Source: JABMMZ01 sp044357345
GTDB lineage: Bacteria > Bacteroidota > Bacteroidia > NS11-12g > UBA955
Assembly: GCA_044357345.1 (NCBI GenBank)
Contig: JBIKPR010000004.1
Coordinates: 1-64,000 of the forward strand
Length of the DNA stretch: 64,000 nt
Reading direction: 5' to 3'
Shown: positions 33,793 to 42,814 of the stretch, piece by piece
Numbering within the stretch: the first letter of the stretch is position 1
Layout of the letters: every line of letters starts with the position of its first letter
Position numbers and translations under genes: made by a program
Notes under the pieces: generated by a model
What the model was told of the DNA's origin: nothing
What the model saw: only the letters and a program-made list of their open reading frames with translations
Databases searched by the model: none

Positions 33793-35133
33793 TTATGGTT
33801 TGAATTCAAATGTATTCATAAAGGCAGTGGTGAAGTTGCCATCTCTGAAGTCTTTATTAGCCATGATTTGTCTTTGCAAAGGAATAGATGTATGAACACC
33901 TTCAATCACAAATTCTTCTAAAGCTCTTTCCATTTTTACGATACACTCCTCACGTGTTTGAGCGCTAACAATTAGTTTAGCAATCATACTGTCGTAGTTT
34001 GCAGGAATTACGTAATTCGCATAAGCATGTGTGTCAACACGAATACCGTGTCCACCAGGTATATGAAAATTAATAATTTTACCTGGACTCGGTCTGAAGT
34101 TATTGTATGGATCCTCAGCATTGATACGACACTCGATAGCGTGTTTCATTGGCTCATAATCTTTACCTGAGATTGGTTGGCCTGCTGCGATCAAAATTTG
34201 CTCTTTAACTAAGTCGTAATTGATTACTTCTTCAGTAACAGGATGCTCAACTTGAATACGTGTATTCATTTCCATGAAATAGAAATTACGGTGCTTGTCT
34301 ACCAAAAATTCAACTGTACCAACTCCTTCGTAGTTGATGCATTGCGCAGCCTTCTTAGCCGCATCTCCCATCTTCTTGCGCAATTCAGGCGTCATAAATG
34401 GAGATGGCGATTCTTCTATAAGCTTTTGATGTCTTCTCTGAATGCTGCAATCCCTTTCACTTAAATGACACACCTTTCCATATTGGTCGCCAGCAATCTG
34501 AATCTCTATATGTCTTGGATCTTCAATGTATTTCTCCATGTAAATACCATCGTTTCCAAAAGCTGCGGCAGCTTCTGTTTTTGCAGAATCCCAAGCTTTT
34601 TCAAACTCTTCATCTTTCCAAATAATGCGCATTCCTCTACCTCCACCACCAGCTGTTGCTTTGATGATAACTGGGTAACCAATTGTTTGAGCCAATTTGA
34701 TCCCCTCTTCAAATGTACTAAGCAAACCTTCACTACCTGGAATGGTAGGAACACCTGCTTTAATCATGCTGTCTTTGGCATTGCTTTTATCGCCCATACC
34801 GTTGATTTGTTCAGGTGTTGCACCAATAAATTTGATGCCATGGTCTTTGCAGACTTGGCTAAATTTGGCGTTTTCACTTAAAAAACCATAACCTGGATGA
34901 ATCGCATCTGCATTGGTGATTTCAGCTGCAGCTATGATACTTGAAATTTTTAAATAAGATTGAGCACTCGGTGCAGGTCCTATACAAACTGCCTCATCAG
35001 CAAAACGAACATGCAAACTTTCTTTATCTGCTGTGCTATATACCGCAACAGTTTTAATGCCCATCTCTTTACAAGTACGGATGATACGCAATGCGATTTC
35101 ACCCCTATTGGCGATTAATATTTTCTTAAACAT
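33793..35133 (-). CDS. accC: Acetyl-CoA carboxylase, biotin carboxylase subunit
   Basis: ATP-dependent carboxylation of biotin on AccB, the first half-reaction of acetyl-CoA carboxylase. About 446 residues from MFKKILIANRGEIALR, the family's normal start, so 35133 is chosen over 35193. It contains the ATP-grasp region with the glycine-rich IKATAGGGGRGMRI, HIEIQIAGDQYG, the active-site ERDCSIQRRHQKLIEESP, and MNTRIQVEHPVTE. It lies 87 bases after accB and belongs to the fabH-accB-accC group. Confidence 0.96.
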   Translation of the reverse strand: MFKKILIANRGEIALRIIRTCKEMGIKTVAVYSTADKESLHVRFADEAVCIGPAPSAQSYLKISSIIAAAEITNADAIHPGYGFLSENAKFSQVCKDHGIKFIGATPEQINGMGDKSNAKDSMIKAGVPTIPGSEGLLSTFEEGIKLAQTIGYPVIIKATAGGGGRGMRIIWKDEEFEKAWDSAKTEAAAAFGNDGIYMEKYIEDPRHIEIQIAGDQYGKVCHLSERDCSIQRRHQKLIEESPSPFMTPELRKKMGDAAKKAAQCINYEGVGTVEFLVDKHRNFYFMEMNTRIQVEHPVTEEVINYDLVKEQILIAAGQPISGKDYEPMKHAIECRINAEDPYNNFRPSPGKIINFHIPGGHGIRVDTHAYANYVIPANYDSMIAKLIVSAQTREECIVKMERALEEFVIEGVHTSIPLQRQIMANKDFRDGNFTTAFMNTFEFKP

Positions 35134-35220
35134 AGAATTGTATTTATTTGTAATTTGAACCAAATGGTGCTGCGTTTGCACGCAAAAAGCCATTGAATCA
35201 AACCAAACTGTTGTTAAAAA

Positions 35221-35700
35221 TTAGTTAGGTTCTACTAAAAATAAAGGTTGGTCGTATTCTACAGGACTAGCATTATCTACCAATACCTTTACAATTTTAC
35301 CACTTACTTCAGATTCAATTTCATTGAACAATTTCATTGCTTCAATGATGCAAACTGCTTGACCAACTTTCACCTCGTCGCCAACATTCACAAACGATGG
35401 TTTATCAGGTGAAGATGAACGGTAGAACGTTCCAATCATTGGCGATTTAATGGTAATTAAATTGCTGGCTGGGGCTTCTGCAGCTGGAGCAGCATTCACT
35501 TCTGCAACTGGTGCTGCGCTAGCTGGCAAAGCTGCTGGAGCAGGTGCTGCGGTAGCTTGAATGTACTGAGGTGCTTGAATTACATTGGTTGCTGGTTTGC
35601 GAATAACCAATTTAAAATCTTTTTTTTCAATTTCCACTTCTCCAACATTCTTTTGTGAAGAGACAAATCTAATTAGGTTTTCTATTTCTTTAATATCCAT
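35221..35700 (-). CDS. accB: Acetyl-CoA carboxylase, biotin carboxyl carrier protein
   Basis: A 159-residue carrier: N-terminal domain (about 1-40), an alanine/proline-rich linker (about 45-80), and the biotinyl domain with the biotinylation site EAMKLFNEIES (Lys123) and the thumb-containing TFYRSSSPDKPSFV. Length and linker are typical. It lies between fabH and accC on the same strand. Confidence 0.96.
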   Translation of the reverse strand: MDIKEIENLIRFVSSQKNVGEVEIEKKDFKLVIRKPATNVIQAPQYIQATAAPAPAALPASAAPVAEVNAAPAAEAPASNLITIKSPMIGTFYRSSSPDKPSFVNVGDEVKVGQAVCIIEAMKLFNEIESEVSGKIVKVLVDNASPVEYDQPLFLVEPN

Positions 35701-35730
35701 AATGAAGTTGTGTTGTATGCGAATTTATAA

Positions 35731-36741
35731 TTATTTTTCGTTTGAAGGACTATCGTAAGCCCATTTAATGTAAATACTGCCCCAAGTAAATCCGCCGCCA
35801 AATGATGCTAAGATTAAATTATCTCCTTTTTTAAATAATTTCTCAAAATCCCAAAACAACAAAGGTATTGTGCCACTTGTAGTATTTCCATAGTGTTGAA
35901 TGTTCATCAGTACCTTTTCTGAAGGTAGATTCATTTTCTCAGCTGTATAATCGATAATGCGTTTGTTGGCTTGATGCGCTAGTAAGTAAGTAACATCATC
36001 GGCTGTCAAATCATTTCTTTCCATAATTTTGGTAGAAACATCGGCCATATTGGTGGTCGCAAATTTGAACACAGTTTTTCCTTCTTGGTAAACATAATGT
36101 TCGCGTGCATCAATGGTTTCGTGTGATGGTGGCTTCAAAGACCCCCCCGCTTTTTGGTGTAAAAATTCTCTTCCAGACCCGTCAGATTTTAAGATTGTAT
36201 CTATAACACCATATCCCTCATCATTTGGTTCTAGCAAAACAGCGCCACCTCCATCTCCAAAAATGATGCAGGTATTTCTGTCGGTGTAATCAGTAATGGC
36301 ACTCATTTTATCACATCCACATACAACAACTTTTTTGTATTTACCTGACTCTATGTATTTTGAACCAATATCCAATGAATATAAAAAACCACTGCAAGCA
36401 GCAGAAACGTCAAAACTCCAGGCATTTTTTGCCCCAACTTTATCACAAACTATATTAGCAGTTGATGGAAAAATCATATCCCCAGTTACGGTACCAACAA
36501 TTAACAAGTCGATATCCAAAGCTGATATGCCTCTCTTTTGCAGCAGTTCGTTAACAGCATGCATAACCATATCTGAAGTTGCTAAACCTGGTACGTCTAA
36601 AATTCTGCGTTCTTTAATACCAGTTCTAGACATTATCCATTCATCGTTGGTATCAACTAATTTCTCTAAATCAAAATTGGTTAACTTTTTATCAGGAACG
36701 TATCCTCCGATTGCGGTAATTGCTGCAGTAATTTTGCCCAT
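35731..36741 (-). CDS. fabH: 3-oxoacyl-ACP synthase III (FabH)
   Basis: Starts fatty-acid chains by condensing acyl-CoA with malonyl-ACP. The 336 residues carry the Cys-His-Asn triad in family context: Cys116 (FDVSAACSGFL), His in LLAHQANKRI, and Asn in YGNTTSGTIPL. Length is normal. It follows plsX and precedes accB by 30 bases. Confidence 0.95.
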   Translation of the reverse strand: MGKITAAITAIGGYVPDKKLTNFDLEKLVDTNDEWIMSRTGIKERRILDVPGLATSDMVMHAVNELLQKRGISALDIDLLIVGTVTGDMIFPSTANIVCDKVGAKNAWSFDVSAACSGFLYSLDIGSKYIESGKYKKVVVCGCDKMSAITDYTDRNTCIIFGDGGGAVLLEPNDEGYGVIDTILKSDGSGREFLHQKAGGSLKPPSHETIDAREHYVYQEGKTVFKFATTNMADVSTKIMERNDLTADDVTYLLAHQANKRIIDYTAEKMNLPSEKVLMNIQHYGNTTSGTIPLLFWDFEKLFKKGDNLILASFGGGFTWGSIYIKWAYDSPSNEK

Positions 36742-36798
36742 TAATGTGTAAAAGCTTGTTTTAAGCGGTGCAAATTATAAATAAGATTTGAAAAAATA

Positions 36799-37731
36799 TC
36801 AAAAAGATTGTTTTATTTTATCGATAAGCTTTGAATTCACCACATCTTTGGCCAATCTAAACATACTTGTGAAAGTTTCACTTTTTGAAATTCCATGACC
36901 GATTATTACCGGTTCATTGACACCAAGAATTGCTGTTCCGCCATATTGATTAAAATCAAAACGATCTAAATACGGATGTTGGATACCCAATTTGCAAAGG
37001 TTTGTATAAACACCCTCACAAACTTTTAAAATTATATTGCCTGTTGATCCATCGCAAACAATTACATCTGCAACGTCGTTGAATATATCACGCCCCTCAA
37101 TATTTCCAACGAAATTAATTCGGTCGTTTGATTCCATTAAAGGATAAGTTGCTTGATGCAAAATATTCCCTTTTTCTTTTTCTTCACCGATGCTCAACAA
37201 GGCTACTTTGGGGTTGTTAATTCCATATACCATTTGGGCATATACTGATCCAAGAATTGCAAATTGATTCAAAACCTCAGGTTTACAATCGGCATTTGCC
37301 CCAACATCCAATAACAAACCAAAACCTCCGCTCATTTTAGGAAGTAGAGATGCGATGGTAGGTCGTTGAACCCCCTCAATGGTCTTAACTGAAAATATTG
37401 AGCCAACCAACATAGCGCCAGTATTACCAGCGCCTATGAATGCTTCAATTTGTTGTTCTGCTAAATAGCGGTAGGCAACGTTAATACTTGAGTTTTTTTT
37501 GTGGGCAATAGCCTTAGTGGCGTGCTCACCCATGTCAATCACCTCTTTTGCATGAACTATTTCCAAAGTACCCTCTGGCAAGCCAAGTTCTTGCATACAA
37601 GCTAATATTCGGTCTTTGTGACCGAACAAAACCGGAATAACATCAGGCATTTCCTGCCTTGCTGCTACCGCACCTTTTACCGCTTCAAGAGGTGCAAAAT
37701 CACCTCCCATAGCATCTAAACCGATACGCAT
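36799..37731 (-). CDS. plsX: Phosphate acyltransferase PlsX
   Basis: Converts acyl-ACP to acyl-phosphate for phospholipid synthesis. About 310 residues beginning MRIGLDAMGGDFAP (start at 37731; a second ATG two codons upstream is possible). Other hallmark blocks are IEAFIGAGNTGAMLVGS, LLLDVGANADCKPE and VIVCDGSTGNIILK. It lies between rpmF and fabH, the classic lipid cluster order. Confidence 0.94.
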   Translation of the reverse strand: MRIGLDAMGGDFAPLEAVKGAVAARQEMPDVIPVLFGHKDRILACMQELGLPEGTLEIVHAKEVIDMGEHATKAIAHKKNSSINVAYRYLAEQQIEAFIGAGNTGAMLVGSIFSVKTIEGVQRPTIASLLPKMSGGFGLLLDVGANADCKPEVLNQFAILGSVYAQMVYGINNPKVALLSIGEEKEKGNILHQATYPLMESNDRINFVGNIEGRDIFNDVADVIVCDGSTGNIILKVCEGVYTNLCKLGIQHPYLDRFDFNQYGGTAILGVNEPVIIGHGISKSETFTSMFRLAKDVVNSKLIDKIKQSF

Positions 37732-37743
37732 GGCCATGCTAGA

Positions 37744-37926
37744 TTAGTCGTTACGACCTTTCATCACTTTGACACCACGGTACATACCTGTTTCCAAGTT
37801 TACACGGTGATACAAAGAAATGTCGCCAGTTGTAGGATCAGCGATAAACTGTTTGTTGTCCAGGTTGTGGTGAGTCCTGCGTTTGTCCCTTCTGGTGCGC
37901 GATATTTTTCGTTTAGGATTTGGCAT
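37744..37926 (-). CDS. rpmF: Ribosomal protein bL32
   Basis: A 60-residue, strongly basic protein, MPNPKRKISRTRRDKRR, with the usual bL32 start MxxPKRKxSxxRRxxRR. There is no zinc-binding cysteine pair, so it is the non-zinc form. Position between DUF177 and plsX is the widely conserved arrangement. Confidence 0.95.
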   Translation of the reverse strand: MPNPKRKISRTRRDKRRTHHNLDNKQFIADPTTGDISLYHRVNLETGMYRGVKVMKGRND

Positions 37927-37954
37927 TTTATTTTATATTATTTTTAAAAAATTG

Positions 37955-38470
37955 TTATTCGTCTTCATCTTCTTCATCAGTATCTCTCTCAGGTTGGTCA
38001 TTTGGTATTGTATCCACATCTATGTAACTTGTGATCTTGTCTGTAACCGCTGGGTCACAAACCAATCCAATATTAGCACATGTTTTCTTTATCGGCAAAG
38101 ATAAATACACAAAGTCAAATACATGCTGGGCAATATTCAACTTGTAGTCATGTGGCGATAAGTACAATAAATCATCTTCATTCTCTTTTGGATGCTCCGT
38201 TATTTTAACCAACACTGTGTGTTTGCTTTTAATCGGTAATCCAATTCTTGTTAAACATCTGTCACAATCCAATTCAATTGTGCCTTTTAAATCAAATACC
38301 AATGTAAACATAGAATTTGACTTGATGAATAACAAGCTGAGAACAATGTCCTGCCCTGTTAAAGAACTGTTGAACGCCTTGAAAAATGGCTCGGATATCT
38401 GGTACTCAAAATGGTGCTCGCCCTCTTTAAGTTTAATGAACTCTATATCAAATTCTCTTAGTACATCCAT
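37955..38470 (-). CDS. DUF177 / YceD family protein
   Basis: A 171-residue acidic protein with the family's cysteine motif LDCDRCL, a later pair of cysteines (KTCANIGLVCDP), and a very acidic tail (DTDEEDEDE). In other bacteria YceD is linked to rpmF and to 23S rRNA or ribosome accumulation. It is the first gene of the operon DUF177-rpmF-plsX-fabH-accB-accC and lies 30 bases downstream of a well-formed promoter. Confidence 0.9.
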   Translation of the reverse strand: MDVLREFDIEFIKLKEGEHHFEYQISEPFFKAFNSSLTGQDIVLSLLFIKSNSMFTLVFDLKGTIELDCDRCLTRIGLPIKSKHTVLVKITEHPKENEDDLLYLSPHDYKLNIAQHVFDFVYLSLPIKKTCANIGLVCDPAVTDKITSYIDVDTIPNDQPERDTDEEDEDE

Positions 38471-38499
38471 ATATCAGAACTCGTTTTTAAAACGGACTG

Positions 38500-38531
38500 C
38501 AAAGGTAGTGGATGCGGTATTATTTTCCAAA
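38500..38531 (-). promoter_or_regulatory. Bacteroidota promoter of the DUF177-rpmF-plsX-fabH-accBC operon
   Basis: Reading the minus strand: TTTG (38531-38528), exactly 20 bases, then TACCTTTG (38507-38500), then the DUF177 ATG 30 bases on. Both elements match the consensus with the expected spacing. Confidence 0.8.
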
Positions 38532-38570
38532 ATTATTATAAACCTGATTATCAGCTACTTGCGTCAAATG

Positions 38571-41159
38571 TTAAAACTGTTGTCCAATAAAGAAATGGAA
38601 CTGGCCTGGCTTGGTCGTTAGACCAGTATTTAAGGTTTTCCAATCAAATCCATAGGCATAATCCAATCCCAACAATCCAAACATTGGCAAGAACAATCTA
38701 ATACCAACACCCGCACTTCTTTTTAAATCAAATGGATTATATGTTCTGGTATTTACCCATGCATTACCTCCCTCCACAAACGCTTGTAAATAAATAGATG
38801 CACTTGGTGAATTGGTTACCGGGAATCTTAACTCACAGGTGAATTTATTGAATATTGCCGCCCCTGAATTGCTTGATCCGCCTACTGCATTTTCAGTTAT
38901 CGTTCTGTCTGGATATCCACGCAGAGAAATAATTTCTGTTCCTATTTGTCCAAAACTATTCAATCCACTTCCTCCAACCATGAAACGCTCAAATGGCGAC
39001 AAGCCAATGTCTTTGTTGTAATAACCCAAATATCCAAATCGCATCTTTGTGGCCAAAACAAATTTACCAAATACTTTGTGGTATTGCTCTGCATCAAACT
39101 TCCATTTGTGGTATTCTATCCATTTGTATTTTTCATTTAATGAAACTGTTGAATAGTCTTTGTTGCTAAACTTAGAAATTGGTGGCGTTGCGGCCAAACT
39201 GAAAGTAAATGTTGATCCCCCTGTTGGAAATATTGGTTCATTAACAGAACTTCTGCTCAACACATATTTAAATTCGACGTTGTTGCTCCTGCCAGAATTC
39301 AATTGTAAACCAAATGCACCATTTGCGTTGTTCAATTCATATTGTTGTAAGCTAAAGGAATAAAATGCAGAGAAATAATCATCAGGCCATCTTAAACGTT
39401 TCCCCAATGACAATGAAAATCCCGTAATCTTAATAAACCGTTTGTCTGGGTCAGTTCTCGGCCTCGCGTCAAACGATTGATTGGTTCTATACAAACTGGT
39501 GGTAAACGAATTTGGCTTCTTTCCACCAAACCATGGCTCAGTAAATGAAAAATTGTATGATTGATAATACAATCCATTCGATTGCGCTCTAATGCTTAAT
39601 TTTTGTCCATCTCCTGATGGAAGTGGATTCCACATAGAAGGATGGAATAATTTACGGGTTGAAAAATTATTCAGAGTTAATCCAAGTGTTCCAACCAAAC
39701 CGCCATACCCATATGACTGACCTTGGATTGCATTCCTATTGTTTCCACCCCAACCTCCTGACAATTCAATTTGGTCGTTGGCCTTTTCAGAAACTGTATA
39801 CTCTATATCTACTGTGCCAGCTGCTGGATTTGGTATAGGATTTACCCCCATGGCCTGAGGATCAAAATAGCCCAATTGAGACAATTCTCGAATTGACCTT
39901 TGGATGTCACTTCTAGAAAACTTCTGACCAGGTCTTGTTCTCAATTCACGCAAAACCACATGGTCGCTGGTCTTCGTATTCCCTTTAACTATAATTTTAT
40001 TGTAAACGGCTTGTGAACGCTCAATTATTCTAATTTCTATGTCAATACTGTCGTTTTCTACTTTTACCTCTACAGGTGTTACGCCGAAAAACAAATAACC
40101 GTCATCCATATACAAACTAGAAATATCTGTTCCGTTTGGACTGAAATACAAACGTTCATCCAATACTGTTTGATCGTATATATCACCTTTCTTTATACCA
40201 AGAACTCTTCCTAAGTCAGTGCTGCTGTATTTATTGTTTCCAGTAAATGTAACATTTCTGAAATAGTACTTTCTGCCTTCATTAACACCAATTTTAATCA
40301 CCACCTTACTAGGACTGATGCGCACAACAGAGTCAAATGAAATGCTTGCATCTCTATAGCCTTTGCTATTGTATTTTGTAATGACGCTTTTCAATTCTTC
40401 TTTATAGGTTTCTTCAACAAATTTTGAAGAGGCAAACAAATTGATTTTTTTACGTTGGCGCTTGGTTTTCTTTAAACTGCGCCTTAAATCTTGGTCTGCC
40501 ACATCGGTGTTGCCAACAAACTCAATGTCGTATACTTTTACCTTTTTGCCCTTGTCTATCGCAATACGTAAAATATCTTTATTTGGCGTGGTGTCCGCCT
40601 CTTGTTTGAAATCGATTGTCACACCATAGTACCCTTTTTTATAATAATGGCTTTTGATTTCACGTCTCAACTTGTTCAACATATCCTCGTTAATCACCAT
40701 ACCTGCTTTGACACTTAATTCTTCGCGCAAAGTTTTAGCCTCCGACTTTCCTATTCCACGTATACCAAAGCGCGCTAAACGTGGACGCTCTTGCACCTCG
40801 ATCACCAAATAAATCTTCCCGTCAACTATTTTCTTTGCATACACACTGACAAATGAAAAATAGCCTTGTTTCCACAGATTTTCAATAGCCTGTGATATTT
40901 CGTTTCCTGGCACCTTTATGCGCTGGTTAAAAGACAATCCAGTATTAAAAACGATGATGTTTTTATCAATGTACTTATTGCCTTTGGTTTCAATCGATAC
41001 AATGGTATATTCTTTTGGCTTGTTATAATCCAAAGGAAGATAATTCCGTGTAGAGTCTTGAGCCCTCAGTGTTGCTACACCGAAAATAGCATGCAGGCAG
41101 AAAACAAGCGTTAATGCAAGGTTTTTCCTATGGTTTAATTTGATCACTTGTTTTTCCAA
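38571..41159 (-). CDS. bamA: Outer-membrane protein assembly factor BamA
   Basis: An 862-residue BamA/Omp85: signal peptide (to about residue 34, LRAQ), five POTRA domains (about 45-455) and a 16-strand barrel (about 460-862) with the conserved lid motif in ISLRGYPDR and a terminal strand ending FHFFIGQQF (C-terminal Phe, as required for barrel assembly). It inserts beta-barrels into the outer membrane. The start is TTG at 41159, inside the 3' end of uppS (32-base overlap). No in-frame ATG lies nearby. Confidence 0.94.
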   Translation of the reverse strand: MEKQVIKLNHRKNLALTLVFCLHAIFGVATLRAQDSTRNYLPLDYNKPKEYTIVSIETKGNKYIDKNIIVFNTGLSFNQRIKVPGNEISQAIENLWKQGYFSFVSVYAKKIVDGKIYLVIEVQERPRLARFGIRGIGKSEAKTLREELSVKAGMVINEDMLNKLRREIKSHYYKKGYYGVTIDFKQEADTTPNKDILRIAIDKGKKVKVYDIEFVGNTDVADQDLRRSLKKTKRQRKKINLFASSKFVEETYKEELKSVITKYNSKGYRDASISFDSVVRISPSKVVIKIGVNEGRKYYFRNVTFTGNNKYSSTDLGRVLGIKKGDIYDQTVLDERLYFSPNGTDISSLYMDDGYLFFGVTPVEVKVENDSIDIEIRIIERSQAVYNKIIVKGNTKTSDHVVLRELRTRPGQKFSRSDIQRSIRELSQLGYFDPQAMGVNPIPNPAAGTVDIEYTVSEKANDQIELSGGWGGNNRNAIQGQSYGYGGLVGTLGLTLNNFSTRKLFHPSMWNPLPSGDGQKLSIRAQSNGLYYQSYNFSFTEPWFGGKKPNSFTTSLYRTNQSFDARPRTDPDKRFIKITGFSLSLGKRLRWPDDYFSAFYSFSLQQYELNNANGAFGLQLNSGRSNNVEFKYVLSRSSVNEPIFPTGGSTFTFSLAATPPISKFSNKDYSTVSLNEKYKWIEYHKWKFDAEQYHKVFGKFVLATKMRFGYLGYYNKDIGLSPFERFMVGGSGLNSFGQIGTEIISLRGYPDRTITENAVGGSSNSGAAIFNKFTCELRFPVTNSPSASIYLQAFVEGGNAWVNTRTYNPFDLKRSAGVGIRLFLPMFGLLGLDYAYGFDWKTLNTGLTTKPGQFHFFIGQQF

Positions 41160-41880
41160 ATCTTCTTTCGCGTTTTTGATAGTCTACAATCGCTTGGTAA
41201 AATGCTTCTTGGTCAAATTCAGGCCAATAAATATCGGTGAAATAAAATTCACCATATGCCATTTCCCAAAGCATAAAATTACTGATGCGGAATTCCCCGC
41301 TGGTTCTTATTAACAAATCTGGCTCCGGTAAGGTTCCAGTATTTAAGCTTTCACTGATTACTTTTTCGTTGATGTCTTCAACCTTAATGCTGCCATTTTG
41401 AACGGATTCTGCAATTTGTTTGGTTGCTTGAACGATATCCCAACGGGCACTATAGTTTAAGGCCAAAACCAAATCCATGCTGTCATTATTTGCGGTTAAA
41501 GCCATCGCTTCCTGCAACTCATTGTAAGCGTCCTTTGGCAAAGCCTCAATATTGCCAATGGTGCGCAAACGGATGTTGTTTTTTTGCAAGGTTGCAACCT
41601 CTTTTCGAATGGTTCTAACCAAAAGCGCCATTATGGCTTTCACTTCCAGTTGAGGTCTATTCCAATTCTCGGTACTAAAGGTATACAAGGTCAAATACTT
41701 AACCCCCAAACGCGCCGCTGTTTCTGCCACTGTTCGAACCGATTTAACGCCATACTCGTGGCCTACAACCCTAGGCAGTGCTCTTTTTTTTGCCCATCTC
41801 CCATTACCATCCATGATAATGGCAATGTGTTTCGGTAATTTCTCTCGATCTATTAAAGGTAAAAGACTATCGGTCGGCAT
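41128..41880 (-). CDS. uppS: Undecaprenyl diphosphate synthase
   Basis: Makes the C55 lipid carrier from FPP and IPP. About 250 residues from MPTDSLLPL. I choose the ATG at 41880 because the one at 41898 lies two bases after a -7 box. Visible are HIAIIMDGNGRWAKKR with the catalytic Asp, then TLYTFSTENWNRP, and DLLIRTSGEFRISNF. It overlaps bamA by 32 bases, a pairing conserved across Bacteroidota. Confidence 0.95.
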   Translation of the reverse strand: MPTDSLLPLIDREKLPKHIAIIMDGNGRWAKKRALPRVVGHEYGVKSVRTVAETAARLGVKYLTLYTFSTENWNRPQLEVKAIMALLVRTIRKEVATLQKNNIRLRTIGNIEALPKDAYNELQEAMALTANNDSMDLVLALNYSARWDIVQATKQIAESVQNGSIKVEDINEKVISESLNTGTLPEPDLLIRTSGEFRISNFMLWEMAYGEFYFTDIYWPEFDQEAFYQAIVDYQKRERRFGKTSDQIKP

Positions 41881-41899
41881 CTGCTGAGCTCTAAGCATG

Positions 41900-41907
41900 C
41901 AAAAGTA
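41900..41907 (-). promoter_or_regulatory. Putative -7 box TACTTTTG for uppS-bamA
   Basis: Exact TAnnTTTG on the minus strand in the 58-base gap upstream of uppS, 20 bases before the ATG at 41880. No convincing -33. Confidence 0.5.
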
Positions 41908-41956
41908 TGATTTATTTTCCGAAAATTATAACGAAGTTAATCGCAATTAGTTACAC

Positions 41957-42793
41957 TTACAAACCTGAACATGGGTCGCCTATTACATTCCTAAATGTAA
42001 TGGTAATTCCCACCATGAAATACCAATCTTTTAAATTGGGGTCTCCCCTCATAAACCCACCTTTTATGGGCTTGTTGTTGTTTAAAGTTTCAGGGTGTGA
42101 GTAGTCGCCAGCCCCAGAGCCCTGTTTAGCAACGATTGCATTGTAATCGACATATTGTCCTTTTGTGTCGTCAAGATAATCGGTGAATGTTTTTCGAAAA
42201 CCCATTTCCAATCCGATGACTGTTCGGCGTTTTACATTAAATTTATACCCCAAGCCGAATGTCAAGGATGGCTGTATTAATGCATATTGTCTTTTGTTGT
42301 TTACATTCTGTCCTTCCGTTCCGATATCTCTTAATTCCAACTTATCGCCACTTGGCAATCGTTGTACTGGATTAAACATAAACATATTAAAACCGGCAAA
42401 CACAAATGTGGTCGATTTTTCTTCATGCTGATTGGCATTGATTCCGAAAGGTTTGAAATTGAATTCTACATTGTAACCCAATTCATAAATATTACTTTCA
42501 AATGAAATATTTCTATATTTATTGGCCGAAAAATTTTGATCACTGCCTGAAATACTGGCATAGGTAAACTGATATCTGCTGCTGAAATATTTTGAATGGT
42601 GGTATTTGTACATCAGTCCAATTGCTGGATGTGACTCTGACCAAACTATCTCGGGAGCAATGTCTCCTGTATAATTACTGGCACCTAAAAAAAGGCCAAA
42701 CTCTGTTACGCCATTCCTGAACCTTTGCGCATAAGCATCAAAGGACAACAGCATAGACAGCAGTGTCAAAAACCTAAAATTAAAATAAAGCAC
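41957..42793 (-). CDS. DUF6089 outer-membrane protein (PorG-like), copy 2
   Basis: A 278-residue predicted beta-barrel: signal peptide ending DAYAQ, then FGLFLGASNYTGDIAPE, a family opening, the MYKYHHSKYFSSRYQ strand, NKRQYALIQPSLTFGLG and FRKTFTDYLDD near the C-terminus. PorG, a component of the type IX secretion machinery, belongs to this family, so a T9SS role is plausible though not proven for each paralogue. The start is GTG at 42793, 21 bases after the stop of the first copy. Upstream of uppS-bamA. Confidence 0.78.
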   Translation of the reverse strand: MLYFNFRFLTLLSMLLSFDAYAQRFRNGVTEFGLFLGASNYTGDIAPEIVWSESHPAIGLMYKYHHSKYFSSRYQFTYASISGSDQNFSANKYRNISFESNIYELGYNVEFNFKPFGINANQHEEKSTTFVFAGFNMFMFNPVQRLPSGDKLELRDIGTEGQNVNNKRQYALIQPSLTFGLGYKFNVKRRTVIGLEMGFRKTFTDYLDDTKGQYVDYNAIVAKQGSGAGDYSHPETLNNNKPIKGGFMRGDPNLKDWYFMVGITITFRNVIGDPCSGL

Positions 42794-42814
42794 GTGTAGT
42801 TTTTTCCCGATAGG

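Noticed and set aside
34465..34881. A 138-residue frame antisense to accC, rich in Cys and Phe.
   Set aside because: Wholly within the strongly supported accC; composition is what one expects from the complementary strand of that gene.
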